Source: Onthophagus taurus (lineage: Eukaryota; Arthropoda; Insecta; Coleoptera; Scarabaeidae). Taken from it: a DNA stretch of 64,000 bases. The position numbers were made by a program, and so were the translations under genes. Positions 19,730 through 31,731 of this stretch are shown here, in pieces. The notes below the pieces were generated by a model. The model made no database searches, was not told where the DNA came from, and saw only the letters and a program-made list of their open reading frames with translations. The DNA is taken from assembly GCF_036711975.1 (NCBI RefSeq), contig NC_091967.1, forward strand, positions 28,954,001-29,018,000, written 5' to 3'. Position 1 is the first letter of the stretch. Every line of letters begins with the position of its first letter.

Positions 19730-20652
19730 TTAAACAGTAAAAAATCCCATTGATCCACGGGGAATTTCAAGGTTCGAAAACCTTCGACATTTTCATGGAA
19801 GGTGTCAATGATTGAACGAAAACCTCTGGCAGAATCTTCCTTCAGAGGCTTTAAATTAATCAGTTCATTGAAATAAAGTGTCGCTAGATGGCGTTTATTC
19901 TGATATCTGCCTTTTAGTGTGTCATAGGCAATCTCGTAATTAGCATCAGTTACTGGAAGTCCTTTCAAAAGATTGAAAGCTTCTCCTTTTAATGAGATGA
20001 GTAGGTACTGATACTTAGCAATAGAAGACAAGGATTTGTTTTCATGTACCATGGTTTTGTACATATCAAAAAAAGTGTGCCAATCTTTGTAATTACCGTC
20101 AAACGTAGGTAACGTTAATTTATTAAGTTTTGGGCTTGATGTTGAAGAAGGAGCTTCCTTTGTCAAATCAGGTTTTGGAGATAAGTGTAGAGATAAAGCT
20201 TTAATTGTATAGTATGCGGTATCAGCTTTAATACGAATTTCGTCATGGGCAGGAAAATCATCATCTTCAATGAGTCCAATAATTTGATTGTGGCTCTCTT
20301 GAAATGCATTGTAATTTTTTTCAGCGTCTTGAGCTCTTGCGGAGAAGATAAGTTTTTGGACAGGATCATCGGGTAAATTTTGACCGAGAGCCAAGGATTC
20401 AAGTAAACGATTATAGAAACCGTCACGACGCAGGGTAAGTCTGGTAAGTTTATCACTCATAATGGCAGTTAATAAAAATAAATCCAAGAAATTAATTCTA
20501 ATCCCCACAGAAAATGGAGAAAAAAATAATAAACTCAAAACTCGAAGAAATAAATTCCAAGTTGGATTTTGAATAAAATAAAGGATAAATAAAATAAATT
20601 TCAAAAGGAAAATAAACGAGAAAAACAGAAAGATTAATTGTAATTCGTGCAA
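19730..20652 (-). pseudogene. BEL/Pao gag, 5' part (copy 1)
   Basis: An open frame on the - strand, most likely starting at the ATG at 20,460 (MSDKLTRLTLRRDG). The longer upstream extension is hydrophobic leader translated by chance. It shows the BEL/Pao gag pattern: LNKLTLPTFDGNYKDWHTFF near the middle, then KYQYLLISLKGEAFNLLKGLP and YDTLKGRYQNKRHL. It is interrupted at TTAA by piggyBac 1, and the other half lies at 16,245-16,332. Confidence 0.8.
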
Positions 20653-21267
20653 AATAAATGATAGAGAATTCCAGGTGAATAAATCACGATGAGGAAAGTA
20701 ATTTTAAAAAATAAAGAATTTATATTTCAAAAAACAAAGAAAGAAAACCCAAAATTAAACGAAATCTGACGCTAAAAATAGCGTAACAAGTTTCAGGTTC
20801 TCCAGATGTCCCACAAGAGATCGGAACAACGTGGAAGAACGCAAAAAACGTGGGTTAATAATCGAAAAATTGTAATAATACGACGTAAAAACGCAAAAAA
20901 ACCAAATAAAGATAATTAAACAATTTATAAATGAATTCCGGAAAGGATCCGGCTCGAAGGACCAATGTTCGCGCGGCAAATAACCGGGAAACAAAAAAAT
21001 TAGGTGTTGGTTCTTAATTGAAACAAAATTATAATGAAGACAAATAATAAAACAAAAAAATCGCAAATGACTAAATTTAATAAATGAAATTGAAATTATA
21101 ATTACCTTAGATTTAATCTAACGGTAAGCGTGGGTGGACGTGCTTGCAGAACGTGGTTATTTTTTAACGATTAACACGTGCGATCGAAAATGTGATTTTT
21201 TTTTGTGTTTTAAAGTTGAAAACTCCAGGTTGAGCCGGCGCACATGCGCACATAACTCAGACCTGGG
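20653..21267 (-). other. BEL leader, primer-binding site and presumed LTR
   Basis: No gene. On the - strand TGGTCCTTCGAGCCGGAT (20,964 downward) is the primer-binding-site sequence typical of insect BEL elements, so sequence to its right should be the 5' LTR. I could not find the partner LTR or the exact join with the Gypsy gag that follows, near 21,260. Confidence 0.5.
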
Positions 21268-22082
21268 GTGAAGATAAAAAGGTTAAATGTAGGACAAACA
21301 ATGAGCCTGAAGGTAACGGTAAATTATTTGACTAAAGAAGAGTTGTCATATGAATTGTGGGTGCGTGGCATAGAACCGACAACGGTCGATGACATGCGCA
21401 GAAAGCTTCCCCTTTGCTTACAGAAAGAGAAGTTGGGAACATACGATGAATTGGGATATCCTGATTATCCATATACGCAGGAAGAAGATTTGAAAGCGCT
21501 TCATCCTAAACTTAAAGAAATAGCTGAAATGCTGAGTAAATTTCCCAGTAAGGATTCTCGTAAAATTGAAACGAAATTGTGGCATACACTTGGGCGTATT
21601 AAACGCATGGGCGAATCGGAAGAAAGAGCAAAAGTGTTGACGGAAGCAATGGAACTCAACACCAAATATATGTCTGTTGTATCTGCATTAACACGGCCGC
21701 TTGAATTAGAAGTTTTAGAACAACCCTTGAATATATCATTAAATTTTTCTTCGCCGTCTGGAGCATCGTCTCCACAGGTAAATATTCCTGTAAGCCGTGA
21801 ACAACATATAAAGATCGTACCAGTGCATAAATGGGACGTGAAGTTTTCAGGAAAACCTGGTTCATCTGTTGGAGCGTTTTTTAGAAAGGATAGACGAGCT
21901 TTCATCGGCTAGAGGAATTCCTAAAAACCAAGTGTTTTTGTCAGCATTGGATTTGTTTGAGGGACCGGCTGTCGCATGGTATCGTTCTATTCGGAGATCT
22001 GTTTCTTCTTGGGCGGAGTTGGAGTCGTCGTTAAGAGAAGAATTTCAACCACCGGATTATAACGAACACCTTATGGAAGAAA
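21268..22082 (+). pseudogene. Gypsy gag N-terminal part (copy 1), frameshifted
   Basis: Gag-like sequence in two overlapping frames. The first (to 21,912) contains a helical N-terminus and KWDVKFSGKPGSSVGAFF. A one-base shift near 21,880 leads to the second, with FLERIDELSSARG, ALDLFEGPAVAWYRS and SWAELESSLREEF, the classic retrotransposon gag core. It is cut at TTAA 22083-22086 by piggyBac 2, and gag resumes in frame at 30,571. Confidence 0.8.
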
Positions 22083-22278
22083 TTAACCCTTAGCTACACG
22101 CGCTCTACGTTCAGACCTCTCTACACGCGCGCGGTACTGCGTACCGCATTTGAACTTTTAACCGTTTCATCGGTACAGTGCGAAATATTAATACCAAAAC
22201 TGATTCGTATGTTTGCAAAATATCAATAGTTAGTAAAAGAAACGATTGGGAAACAAATTTATAATTTTTTTTTTTTAA

Positions 22279-23729
22279 TTAAGACGACATTGCATCGTTA
22301 ATACAAGATCTACATTTTGAAAATCTCTCACAATGGTTTTTGCACACAAACCTTGTGCACTCGGTACAACGTACGGTTGTTGTGTTATTTTTGTGTTTTC
22401 CGCATTCGTGGCATGGACCTCGTCTTCTTTGGTCAGGAACCGCTTGCTTCTCTGGGACATCTTGATATCTAGCCAGAAAACTTTTTATATCCTGCGGAAG
22501 GTTGGCTATCTTAGCTCTTTCTTTTAGGTGATTTTCAAGAAGGCTAAAAGACAATGACTCTAGAAAATCCATCCTCGTCTTTGGTTTCTCAGCAGTCATC
22601 ATGTGATTGCCAACATATATAATATGGGAATTTACTCCCGCTATATCCAAAAATCTAAAAAACATAGTAAGCGGCCATCTCCGGGTTCTTCTTTTAGTCG
22701 AATAATTCCCACACTTTTCGTCAACTGCATCAACACCTCCTTTTGTCGCATTGTAGTCTAATATAATAATTGGTTTTCCATTCTCCTCGTCTACTTTTCC
22801 TTCGTCGTGCATTGTGGAAATAAGAATTACGCTTTTATTTTTTTTCGGAGCGTAAGAAACTAATGTGACGTCGTCTTGGAAACCAAAAATGGAAGACCCG
22901 ACATCCCGATTTTTATTGGGCAAGAATTGAGGTGGAATCTCGGGTTTGTTTTTCTTCATTGTTGCGATGAAGGTGAGTCCATTTTCTTTCAAATATATCG
23001 CTAGCTGATAACTTGAGTAGTAGTTGTCTACTGTGACATTCCTATTGCTGTTCAGAATGGTTGATACCAACCCATTCACTATATCCATTGGTTTGTTGGA
23101 AACTGAAAATGGCCCGTCAGGTTGCTTCCCACAATATATTTCAAATCTAAAGACATAGTGTGTTTTGGCATCTGCTAACACATAGAGTTTGATACCGTAT
23201 TTCCCAGGTTTATCAGGTAAGTAAACTATAAACCCACAGCGACCTCGGAACGGGTGTAACATTTCGTCTATTGTTACAAATTCTGATAGGCAATAATTGC
23301 GTTGACAATTTTCATGTAGATTGGTGTAAAGTTCCCTAATTGGTGCCAGTTTATCCGTAGCCCTTCGTTGCTGCCGTGTTCTTTTATCGTCAAATCTAAG
23401 AGATTGCAATAAAAATCTAAATCTATTTATTCCAAATGTTGCTCTGCATATCATCATCCCAGTGCCATTCGTTTTCCAAGCTCGAGATACGTTAGCTCGG
23501 CTGCTTTTGTTTGTTCCTAAAAGGAATAAAATTCCCATTAACGCCATTATTTCGAAGCGTGTTGTTATCCTACAATCCCTCTCTCTTTGGAAACCCTGAC
23601 TTTCCCTTTTCTTATCAATGTATACATTAGTGTGTTCTACAATTCTGTCAATCATGTTTAGATCAAACAATTTTAAAAAGACATCCATTTCGGTAGACAC
23701 ATCTTTTGCATTGCGCGTAGGCCCGGGTA
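22279..23729 (-). pseudogene. piggyBac-type transposase 2, copy 1, N-terminus lost
   Basis: Motifs on the - strand include [20 protein letters not shown] (first Asp), [16 protein letters not shown] (second Asp), [18 protein letters not shown] (third Asp region) and a C-terminal zinc-binding domain with [16 protein letters not shown] and CRSC. The catalytic part is intact, but the N-terminal acidic region is missing: the frame runs into the duplication junction at 23,729 and continues about ten codons into reversed piggyBac 1 sequence. Confidence 0.88.
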
Positions 23730-25509
23730 CTGGGTACTTATGGAAATTCATAGTTTATACCGGAAAAGATTGCGAATTTACGTCACCTCTCATTACGCCA
23801 AATATGATGAAAACCTGTAAAATTGTTTTACAGCTTGTAGAACCATTACTACATAACGGCCATACTTTATGGATGGACAACTTTTATAATTCCGTAGAAC
23901 TGGCGAAACAGTTGAAGACGTGGGGTACAGATTGTGTGGGAACGTTACGCCTAAATAGGAAGAATACACCCCCTATAATAAAAAAAACAAAATTACAAAA
24001 AGGAGAAATTATAGCCAAACATTGTGAAGCCATAACCATATTGAAATGGATGGACAAAAAGCCAGTTACTATGATTTCGACACATCACGGGCAAGAAACT
24101 GGTTGTATTATAAAAAGGAATAGAGAAGTTTCAAAACCTGTTAGTGTCATAGATTACAACAAAAACATGGGTGGAGTGGATTTGAAGGATCAAATGTTAG
24201 AAGGCTATTTATTGGAAAGAAAAAAAATGCATAAATGGTATATAAAACTGTTTAGAAAGTTACTAAATGTTAGTATACTAAACAGTTTCATCATTTACAA
24301 GCGAAATAAACAACAAAAAGTCGACCATTTAAAATTTCGAGTTCAACTGGTAGAACAAATTTTTGCGAAATATGTAAATGAGGTCCAGAGAAAGGTTCCA
24401 TGTAGACATTCTCAAGACAAAAATGTATCAAGACTTACTGATCGTCATTTTATTGAAAAAATTCCTCCAACTCAACAAAAAGCTAAACCGCAAAAAAGAT
24501 GTGTTGTTTGCTACAAACGTGGACGCAGGAAAGAAACAATTTACTGGTGCCCTGATTGTGAAGCTGGACTATGTTTGGAATCGTGTTTCAAGATATACCA
24601 CACACTAGAAAATTATTAATGAAGCATTTTTTGTTAAAAAAAAAATAGATAAAAACAATTAAACTAATAGCTAGAAATGTTTGTTTCATAAAAAAAAATT
24701 AAGTAATATGACAATATGACACAAATTTAAAAGTTTTCGTTTAACTTCCTTCTACCGAACTACTTTCTTCACAATTTTTAATTTTGTTTTTAATATACAT
24801 CAAGAATAATGATAATTATTATTATAATAAAAATTGATAATGACGCCACGAAGCGAACAGAACAGTAATAATAACGCCAGCACTATTTCTTCAACTCTAT
24901 TCAGATTGGCCGGAACCTCCCTCTCCCCGCATGGCTTATTTCTGTTTCTCTTTTATTTGTAATTCCATTAAATCGCTCTTAAAAAATTAGGGAGCCCTAA
25001 TTTTGAAAAACTGATAATGGAATCCGACAACCGACATTATTTAACATATTTTGGTAAAAACCGCGTTGAAATCCGCCAGGTCGTATTCGAAATAACCGCA
25101 TCCTACTAAACCGCGATTTTTCGCGAAACTATATGGAATATTGAAAAAATAAAATACTCATTAAGAACACATCAGGCTACCACCTGTTCAAAATTCAAAT
25201 TTTTTCGTACGATAGTTTTTGAGGAAAAAAATCGCAAAGTTGACAAAGTTGCCGGTACCGTAAAAAAACGGATACTTTTTTCATTTAACTCGCGATAAAA
25301 AGAAAACCGCTTATCCGAAAATTTTCATATTAACATATGTTACGTAGAAATGTTCAGTGATTCCAATAAACTTTACCGCGATTTTTTTTATCGGACGGTT
25401 ACGAAGATATCGATCCCAAAACTACCGACAGTAGAGAAGATCGCATAGAGTAGATCGCATTACCGCAACTCACATAGTAATTGAAATTTTTAACTTCCAC
25501 GCGGAGGGG
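23730..25509 (+). pseudogene. Truncated second copy of piggyBac 1 (transposase C-terminus plus right end)
   Basis: The first 890 bp (to 24,619) encode the C-terminal 296 or so residues of the piggyBac 1 transposase, from [13 protein letters not shown] through the third Asp motif to the cysteine-rich domain. The N-terminal half and left end are absent. The right inverted repeat and outer end follow to the TTAA at 25,510. Without a left end it should be immobile. Confidence 0.9.
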
Positions 25510-26432
25510 TTAAACAGTAAAAAATCCCATTGATCCACGGGGAATTTCAAGGTTCGAAAACCTTCGACATTTTCATGGAAGGTGTCAATGATTGAACGAA
25601 AACCTCTGGCAGAATCTTCCTTCAGAGGCTTTAAATTAATCAGTTCATTGAAATAAAGTGTCGCTAGATGGCGTTTATTCTGATATCTGCCTTTTAGTGT
25701 GTCATAGGCAATCTCGTAATTAGCATCAGTTACTGGAAGTCCTTTCAAAAGATTGAAAGCTTCTCCTTTTAATGAGATGAGTAGGTACTGATACTTAGCA
25801 ATAGAAGACAAGGTTTTTTTTTCATGTACCATGGTTTTGTACATATCAAAAAAAGTGTGCCAATCTTTGTAATTACCGTCAAACGTAGGTAACGTTAATT
25901 TATTAAGTTTTGGGCTTGATGTTGAAGAAGGAGCTTCCTTTGTCAAATCAGGTTTTGGAGATAAGTGTAGAGATAAAGCTTTAATTGTATAGTATGCGGT
26001 ATCAGCTTTAATACGAATTTCGTCATGGGCAGGAAAATCATCATCTTCAATGAGTCCAATAATTTGATTGTGGCTCTCTTGAAATGCATTGTAATTTTTT
26101 TCAGCGTCTTGAGCTCTTGCGGAGAAGATAAGTTTTTGGACAGGATCATCGGGTAAATTTTGACCGAGAGCCAAGGATTCAAGTAAACGATTATAGAAAC
26201 CGTCACGACGCAGGGTAAGTCTGGTAAGTTTATCACTCATAATGGCAGTTAATAAAAATAAATCCAAGAAATTAATTCTAATCCCCACAGAAAATGGAGA
26301 AAAAAATAATAAACTCAAAACTCGAAGAAATAAATTCCAAGTTGGATTTTGAATAAAATAAAGGATAAATAAAATAAATTTCAAAAGGAAAATAAACGAG
26401 AAAAACAGAAAGATTAATTGTAATTCGTGCAA
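25510..26432 (-). pseudogene. BEL/Pao gag fragment (copy 2)
   Basis: Near-identical to 19,730-20,652. A local change near 25,813 alters one short stretch (ENKS to EKKT). No gag 3' half follows, because the neighbour is the truncated piggyBac 1 copy. The primer-binding-site signature recurs near 26,744, and 26,433-27,047 repeats the leader/LTR region. Confidence 0.88.
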
Positions 26433-27047
26433 AATAAATGATAGAGAATTCCAGGTGAATAAATCACGATGAGGAAAGTAATTTTAAAAAATAAAGAATT
26501 TATATTTCAAAAAACAAAGAAAGAAAACCCAAAATTAAACGAAATCTGACGCTAAAAATAGCGTAACAAGTTTCAGGTTCTCCAGATGTCCCACAAGAGA
26601 TCGGAACAACGTGGAAGAACGCAAAAAACGTGGGTTAATAATCGAAAAATTGTAATAATACGACGTAAAAACGCAAAAAAACCAAATAAAGATAATTAAA
26701 CAATTTATAAATGAATTCCGGAAAGGATCCGGCTCGAAGGACCAATGTTCGCGTGGCAAATAACCGGGAAACAAAAAAATTAGGTGTTGGTTCTTAATTG
26801 AAACAAAATTATAATGAAGACAAATAATAAAACAAAAAAATCGCAAATGACTAAATTTAATAAATGAAATTGAAATTATAATTACCTTAGATTTAATCTA
26901 ACGGTAAGCGTGGGTGGACGTGCTTGCAGAACGTGGTTATTTTTTAACGATTAACACGTGCGATCGAAAATGTGATTTTTTTTTGTGTTTTAAAGTTGAA
27001 AACTCCAGGTTGAGCCGGCGCACATGCGCACATAACTCAGACCTGGG

Positions 27048-27862
27048 GTGAAGATAAAAAGGTTAAATGTAGGACAAACAATGAGCCTGAAGGTAACGGT
27101 AAATTATTTGACTAAAGAAGAGTTGTCATATGAATTGTGGGTGCGTGGCATAGAACCGACAACGGTCGATGACATGCGCAGAAAGCTTCCCCTTTGCTTA
27201 CAGAAAGAGAAGTTGGGAACATACGATGAATTGGGATATCCTGATTATCCATATACGCAGGAAGAAGATTTGAAAGCGCTTCATCCTAAACTTAAAGAAA
27301 TAGCTGAAATGCTGAGTAAATTTCCCAGTAAGGATTCTCGTAAAATTGAAACGAAATTGTGGCATACACTTGGGCGTATTAAACGCATGGGCGAATCGGA
27401 AGAAAGAGCAAAAGTGTTGACGGAAGCAATGGAACTCAACACCAAATATATGTCTGTTGTATCTGCATTAACACGGCCGCTTGAATTAGAAGTTTTAGAA
27501 CAACCCTTGAATATATCATTAAATTTTTCTTCGCCGTCTGGAGCATCGTCTCCACAGGTAAATATTCCTGTAAGCCGTGAACAACATATAAAGATCGTAC
27601 CAGTGCATAAATGGGACGTGAAGTTTTCAGGAAAACCTGGTTCATCTGTTGGAGCGTTTTTTAGAAAGGATAGACGAGCTTTCATCGGCTAGAGGAATTC
27701 CTAAAAACCAAGTGTTTTTGTCAGCATTGGATTTGTTTGAGGGACCGGCTGTCGCATGGTATCGTTCTATTCGGAGATCTGTTTCTTCTTGGGCGGAGTT
27801 GGAGTCGTCGTTAAGAGAAGAATTTCAACCACCGGATTATAACGAACACCTTATGGAAGAAA
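27048..27862 (+). pseudogene. Gypsy gag N-terminal part (copy 2)
   Basis: Duplicate of 21,268-22,082 with the same frameshift near 27,660, showing that the frameshift predates the duplication. TTAA at 27863-27866 is followed by the piggyBac 2 left end. Confidence 0.88.
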
Positions 27863-28058
27863 TTAACCCTTAGCTACACGCGCTCTACGTTCAGACCTCT
27901 CTACACGCGCGCGGTACTGCGTACCGCATTTGAACTTTTAACCGTTTCATCGGTACAGTGCGAAATATTAATACCAAAACTGATTCGTATGTTTGCAAAA
28001 TATCAATAGTTAGTAAAAGAAACGATTGGGAAACAAATTTATAATTATTTTTTTTTAA

Positions 28059-29863
28059 TTAAGACGACATTGCATCGTTAATACAAGATCTACATTTTGA
28101 AAATCTCTCACAATGGTTTTTGCACACAAACCTTGTGCACTCGGTACAACGTACGGTTGTTGTGTTATTTTTGTGTTTTCCGCATTCGTGGCATGGACCT
28201 CGTCTTCTTTGGTCAGGAACCGCTTGCTTCTCTGGGACATCTTGATATCTAGCCAGAAAACTTTTTATATCCTGCGGAAGGTTGGCTATCTTAGCTCTTT
28301 CTTTTAGGTGATTTTCAAGAAGGCTAAAAGACAATGACTCTAGAAAATCCATCCTCGTCTTTGGTTTCTCAGCAGTCATCATGTGATTGCCAACATATAT
28401 AATATGGGAATTTACTCCCGCTATATCCAAAAATCTAAAAAACATAGTAAGCGGCCATCTCCGGGTTCTTCTTTTAGTCGAATAATTCCCACACTTTTCG
28501 TCAACTGCATCAACACCTCCTTTTGTCGCATTGTAGTCTAATATAATAATTGGTTTTCCATTCTCCTCGTCTACTTTTCCTTCGTCGTGCATTGTGGAAA
28601 TAAGAATTACGCTTTTATTTTTTTTCGGAGCGTAAGAAACTAATGTGACGTCGTCTTGGAAACCAAAAATGGAAGACCCGACATCCCGATTTTTATTGGG
28701 CAAGAATTGAGGTGGAATCTCGGGTTTGTTTTTCTTCATTGTTGCGATGAAGGTGAGTCCATTTTCTTTCAAATATATCGCTAGCTGATAACTTGAGTAG
28801 TAGTTGTCTACTGTGACATTCCTATTGCTGTTCAGAATGGTTGATACCAACCCATTCACTATATCCATTGGTTTGTTGGAAACTGAAAATGGCCCGTCAG
28901 GTTGCTTCCCACAATATATTTCAAATCTAAAGACATAGTGTGTTTTGGCATCTGCTAACACATAGAGTTTGATACCGTATTTCCCAGGTTTATCAGGTAA
29001 GTAAACTATAAACCCACAGCGACCTCGGAACGGGTGTAACATTTCGTCTATTGTTACAAATTCTGATAGGCAATAATTGCGTTGACAATTTTCATGTAGA
29101 TTGGTGTAAAGTTCCCTAATTGGTGCCAGTTTATCCGTAGCCCTTCGTTGCTGCCGTGTTCTTTTATCGTCAAATCTAAGAGATTGCAATAAAAATCTAA
29201 ATCTATTTATTCCAAATGTTGCTCTGCATATCATCATCCCAGTGCCATTCGTTTTCCAAGCTCGAGATACGTTAGCTCGGCTGCTTTTGTTTGTTCCTAA
29301 AAGGAATAAAATTCCCATTAACGCCATTATTTCGAAGCGTGTTGTTATCCTACAATCCCTCTCTCTTTGGAAACCCTGACTTTCCCTTTTCTTATCAATG
29401 TATACATTAGTGTGTTCTACAATTCTGTCAATCATGTTTAGATATTTTTTGACTTAGATTTTGACTGAAGAGTTGTAGGCGAACTAAGCCAAAAAGTGTC
29501 ACTATTTTTTCCTTGTGGCAAAAAAACTTCGAAATCAGATGTCATCGCCAGGTCTTCTTCACTCTCGTCTCCTGATTGTTCGTCGTCACCTTCGTCCCTC
29601 TCCTCCAAAATAGTTTCTTCTTCACCTTCACTATCGTCTGTGCAATCGTAAGGGTCTTCTTGCTGCTCTTGTATTTCATGGTGAGGGAGTTCTTGAAGTA
29701 CTCGCTCATAATCCTCAGGCTGCACTTTTCTACGCAAATTACGCCTGGTCTTACGTTGTTCAGATGTGCTTGCCCTAAGAAAAAAGAATGAATCAACCTG
29801 AATGTATACCTGAGTTACGCCAAGTACTCTTTTGCGCATTGCGGGGACTAAATTTTTCTGCAA
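28059..29863 (-). pseudogene. piggyBac-type transposase 2, copy 2, internally deleted
   Basis: 28,059-29,435 holds the catalytic region and cysteine-rich domain as in copy 1. 29,438-29,863 holds the N-terminal region missing from copy 1: acidic runs ([18 protein letters not shown]) and a [20 protein letters not shown] end. Between them a deletion near 29,440 removes the segment still present in copy 1 (23,664-23,729) and introduces a stop. Each copy therefore lacks what the other keeps, and neither is intact. Confidence 0.82.
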
Positions 29864-30566
29864 TTACATGATTTCTTCGCTAGGTCCATACCATTAGACC
29901 GGTGAAAGATTGAGAGCGGACACGTTTCGGTTTTCTCTGTCTGAGATACAGCAACCATGTAATGCGGACAAAGAAAACTGAATCCGCGTCATCGGTTATT
30001 CTTATAGAAACTTGTACTTACATTTTATGCGTAAGACACACTTCGCTATAATTAAAAACTTTATAACTTTTTTCACACGCGCGTGGTACTAAACACTGCC
30101 AACGACACCTTTACAGATAAATACATGTGCGACCACTCGTTTTCATATAACTCGGGGAATACCCTAATGTTCCATTCTTGGAACACCGAGAAAAAACGGG
30201 TTAAAAAATTATACTTATAAAAAATGAAAATGTACATAAAGGCATCAACAATATGAAAAAAGGAAATTTGGATAATAATAATATATATGTACGTACATTT
30301 TGTACGTAACACACTTCACTATAATTAAAAACTTTACAACTTCTTTCACACGCGCGCGGTACTAGGTACCGCCGACGACACCTTTGCAGGTAAACGTCCA
30401 AAACTCATCTGTACAGGCATATTTCTTTTTTATTTCACGTGGTACGTTAAGTAGGCATCCCATTTGAAGAATACCTAAACAGTCAAGGGATGTTTTCAAG
30501 AAATAACGCTTTTGACATAATTTAAAAAAATGCGGTACTCTGGACCGCGCCGCGTGTAGCTAAGGG
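29864..30566. other. Right subterminal region of piggyBac 2
   Basis: No gene. It contains repeated CACACGCGCG(C/T)GGTACTA blocks near 30,072 and 30,350, each preceded by a TAATTAAAAACTTTA(T/C)AACTT-like stretch, about 280 bp apart, and ends in CGCGTGTAGCTAAGGG before TTAA. Confidence 0.7.
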
Positions 30567-30570
30567 TTAA

Positions 30571-31144
30571 GCATCGAACGCAGGGAGAGCAAGAACCAGT
30601 AAATATTTATATTGCAAATATGATGGGACTTTTCAGTCGGTTAACATGTCCAATATCGAAAGATGCCAAAATAAAGATTTTGAGAAGAAACGTTTTGCCT
30701 TACTTACAGAATCAGTTGGCATTGCAGAATGTGAATTCAATCTCGTATTTGAAGACACTATGTAAGCGAATCGAAGAGAGTCGGAGGACTGTAGAAGAAT
30801 TTGCACCTCCTAAGCGACGAGGAAAAATGTTGGAGCCAGACCTGGCGTATGTTGAATTAGAAGCTAAAGAAGGTTCATCTGTTGAAGTGATAAGAGTGGC
30901 AACGACTACAGAAAAAGAACGAGAATTTGTTTTAATTGTGGAAATGTTGGTCACTTGGCAAAAGCATGTGCTGCACCTCTTAAATTACATTGCTATAAGT
31001 GTAAGAAGCCAGGAGTTACCATTCGAAATTGTCCGATTTGTTCGAAGAATTATCCCACTACGTCATCGTCGGGAAACGAAAGGCGTCGTCACTAGGTGGT
31101 CGGATAGTAGACATAGACGCCGATATATCGACCGAGAAATTTAG
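30571..31144 (+). pseudogene. Gypsy gag C-terminal part with zinc knuckles
   Basis: Continues gag directly after the piggyBac 2 insertion (MMGLFSRLTCPISKDAKI, then a helical stretch). A frame change near 30,920 leads to two zinc knuckles encoded at about 30,930-31,045: CFNCGNVGHLAKAC and CYKCKKPGVTIRNC. The long frame from 30,620 is therefore only partly the real one. Confidence 0.75.
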
Positions 31145-31715
31145 ATCCGTATTACATTATATTTTGGAGAGTTCTGAGCCTGATGAACGACCCTACCTTA
31201 CTGTGAACATTCTTGGAAAAAGAATGTTAGGATTGTTGGATACTGGTGCATCAAGAACGATTCTAGGTGGTTTTGGTTGGAAAATAATATCTGAATTAGG
31301 ACTTAGTTTAGAGAGTGCATCTGTTACAGTGCGTGTGGCTAACGGCCAATGTTGTAATAGTATTGGCAGTGTTTTGGTTCCGGTTGAACTTCGTGGTGTG
31401 TTGAAATTAGTGAACATGATAGTTGTACCAGAGTTACCTCATACCTTGATATTGGGAGTTGATTTCTTCAGAGCATTGGGAGTTGTACCGGATTTACGCA
31501 GCAAGGAATGGTATTTTTCGCGGAAGGATTTACAGGTTGATTGTGTGAGGGAGGATTATGTTGATGATTTGTCGAACATTGAGAAATTACAATTGGAGAG
31601 ATTGATTGACAAACATAAAGAGATGATGGGTTCTGGATTGGGCTGCACAAATTTCTTCGCCGCCGATCAAGCAAAGGTACTACCCGGTATCTCCTGTAGT
31701 TCAAAAATGTATTAA
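31029..31715 (+). pseudogene. Gypsy aspartic protease region
   Basis: About 228 codons open. The retropepsin active site is clear: LLDTGASRTILGG at about residues 68-80, then the flap-side segment and LILGVDFFRALGV. It cleaves the Gag-Pol polyprotein in active relatives. The C-terminal region leads toward the reverse transcriptase with a frame break near 31,700. Confidence 0.85.
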
Positions 31716-31731
31716 CGCGGAATTAGATGAA

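Larger units (their letters stand above)
14965..21260 (-). mobile_element. BEL/Pao LTR retrotransposon, truncated and interrupted
   Basis: Read on the - strand: PBS and leader near 20,965, gag to 19,730, a piggyBac insertion, the rest of gag, zinc knuckles, protease, and the start of pol, which stops near 14,965 before the reverse transcriptase. A primer-binding-site signature TGGTCCTTCGAGCCGGAT lies at 20,964 down to about 20,947. The right boundary (5' LTR start) cannot be fixed. Confidence 0.8.
17949..23729. repeat. Tandem duplication, unit 1 (5.78 kb)
   Basis: This stretch and 23,730-29,443 are near-identical direct repeats (offset 5,780-5,781). They run from inside the piggyBac 1 transposase through BEL gag and leader, Gypsy gag and most of piggyBac 2. 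I noticed only a few substitutions (for example in the transposase near 18,017, BEL gag near 20,035, the leader near 20,975) and small homopolymer changes. The junction at 23,720-23,740 joins ...CCCGGGTAC to CTGGGTAC, a short shared GGGTAC. Confidence 0.92.
23730..29443. repeat. Tandem duplication, unit 2
   Basis: Second copy of the 5.78-kb segment. It stops matching unit 1 at 29,443, where unit 1 has 66 further bases (23,664-23,729) of the piggyBac 2 gene. Here the sequence jumps to more N-terminal transposase sequence, so a small deletion occurred in this copy. Confidence 0.9.
22087..30566 (-). mobile_element. piggyBac-like transposon 2 in Gypsy gag (expanded by duplication)
   Basis: The outer ends are CCCTTAGCTACACGCG at 22,087 and CGCGTGTAGCTAAGGG ending at 30,566, flanked by TTAA at 22083-22086 and 30567-30570. 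Removing everything between and one TTAA restores the Gypsy gag frame. The interval is 8.5 kb only because the tandem duplication has its junction inside this element; the native element would be about 2.7 kb. Subterminal CACGCGCGCGGTACT-type repeats occur near 22,125, 30,075 and 30,352. Confidence 0.85.

Noticed and set aside
23730-24619. Independent piggyBac gene starting at 23,618
   Set aside because: Its first codons are antisense piggyBac 2 sequence; it is a truncated copy produced by the tandem duplication.
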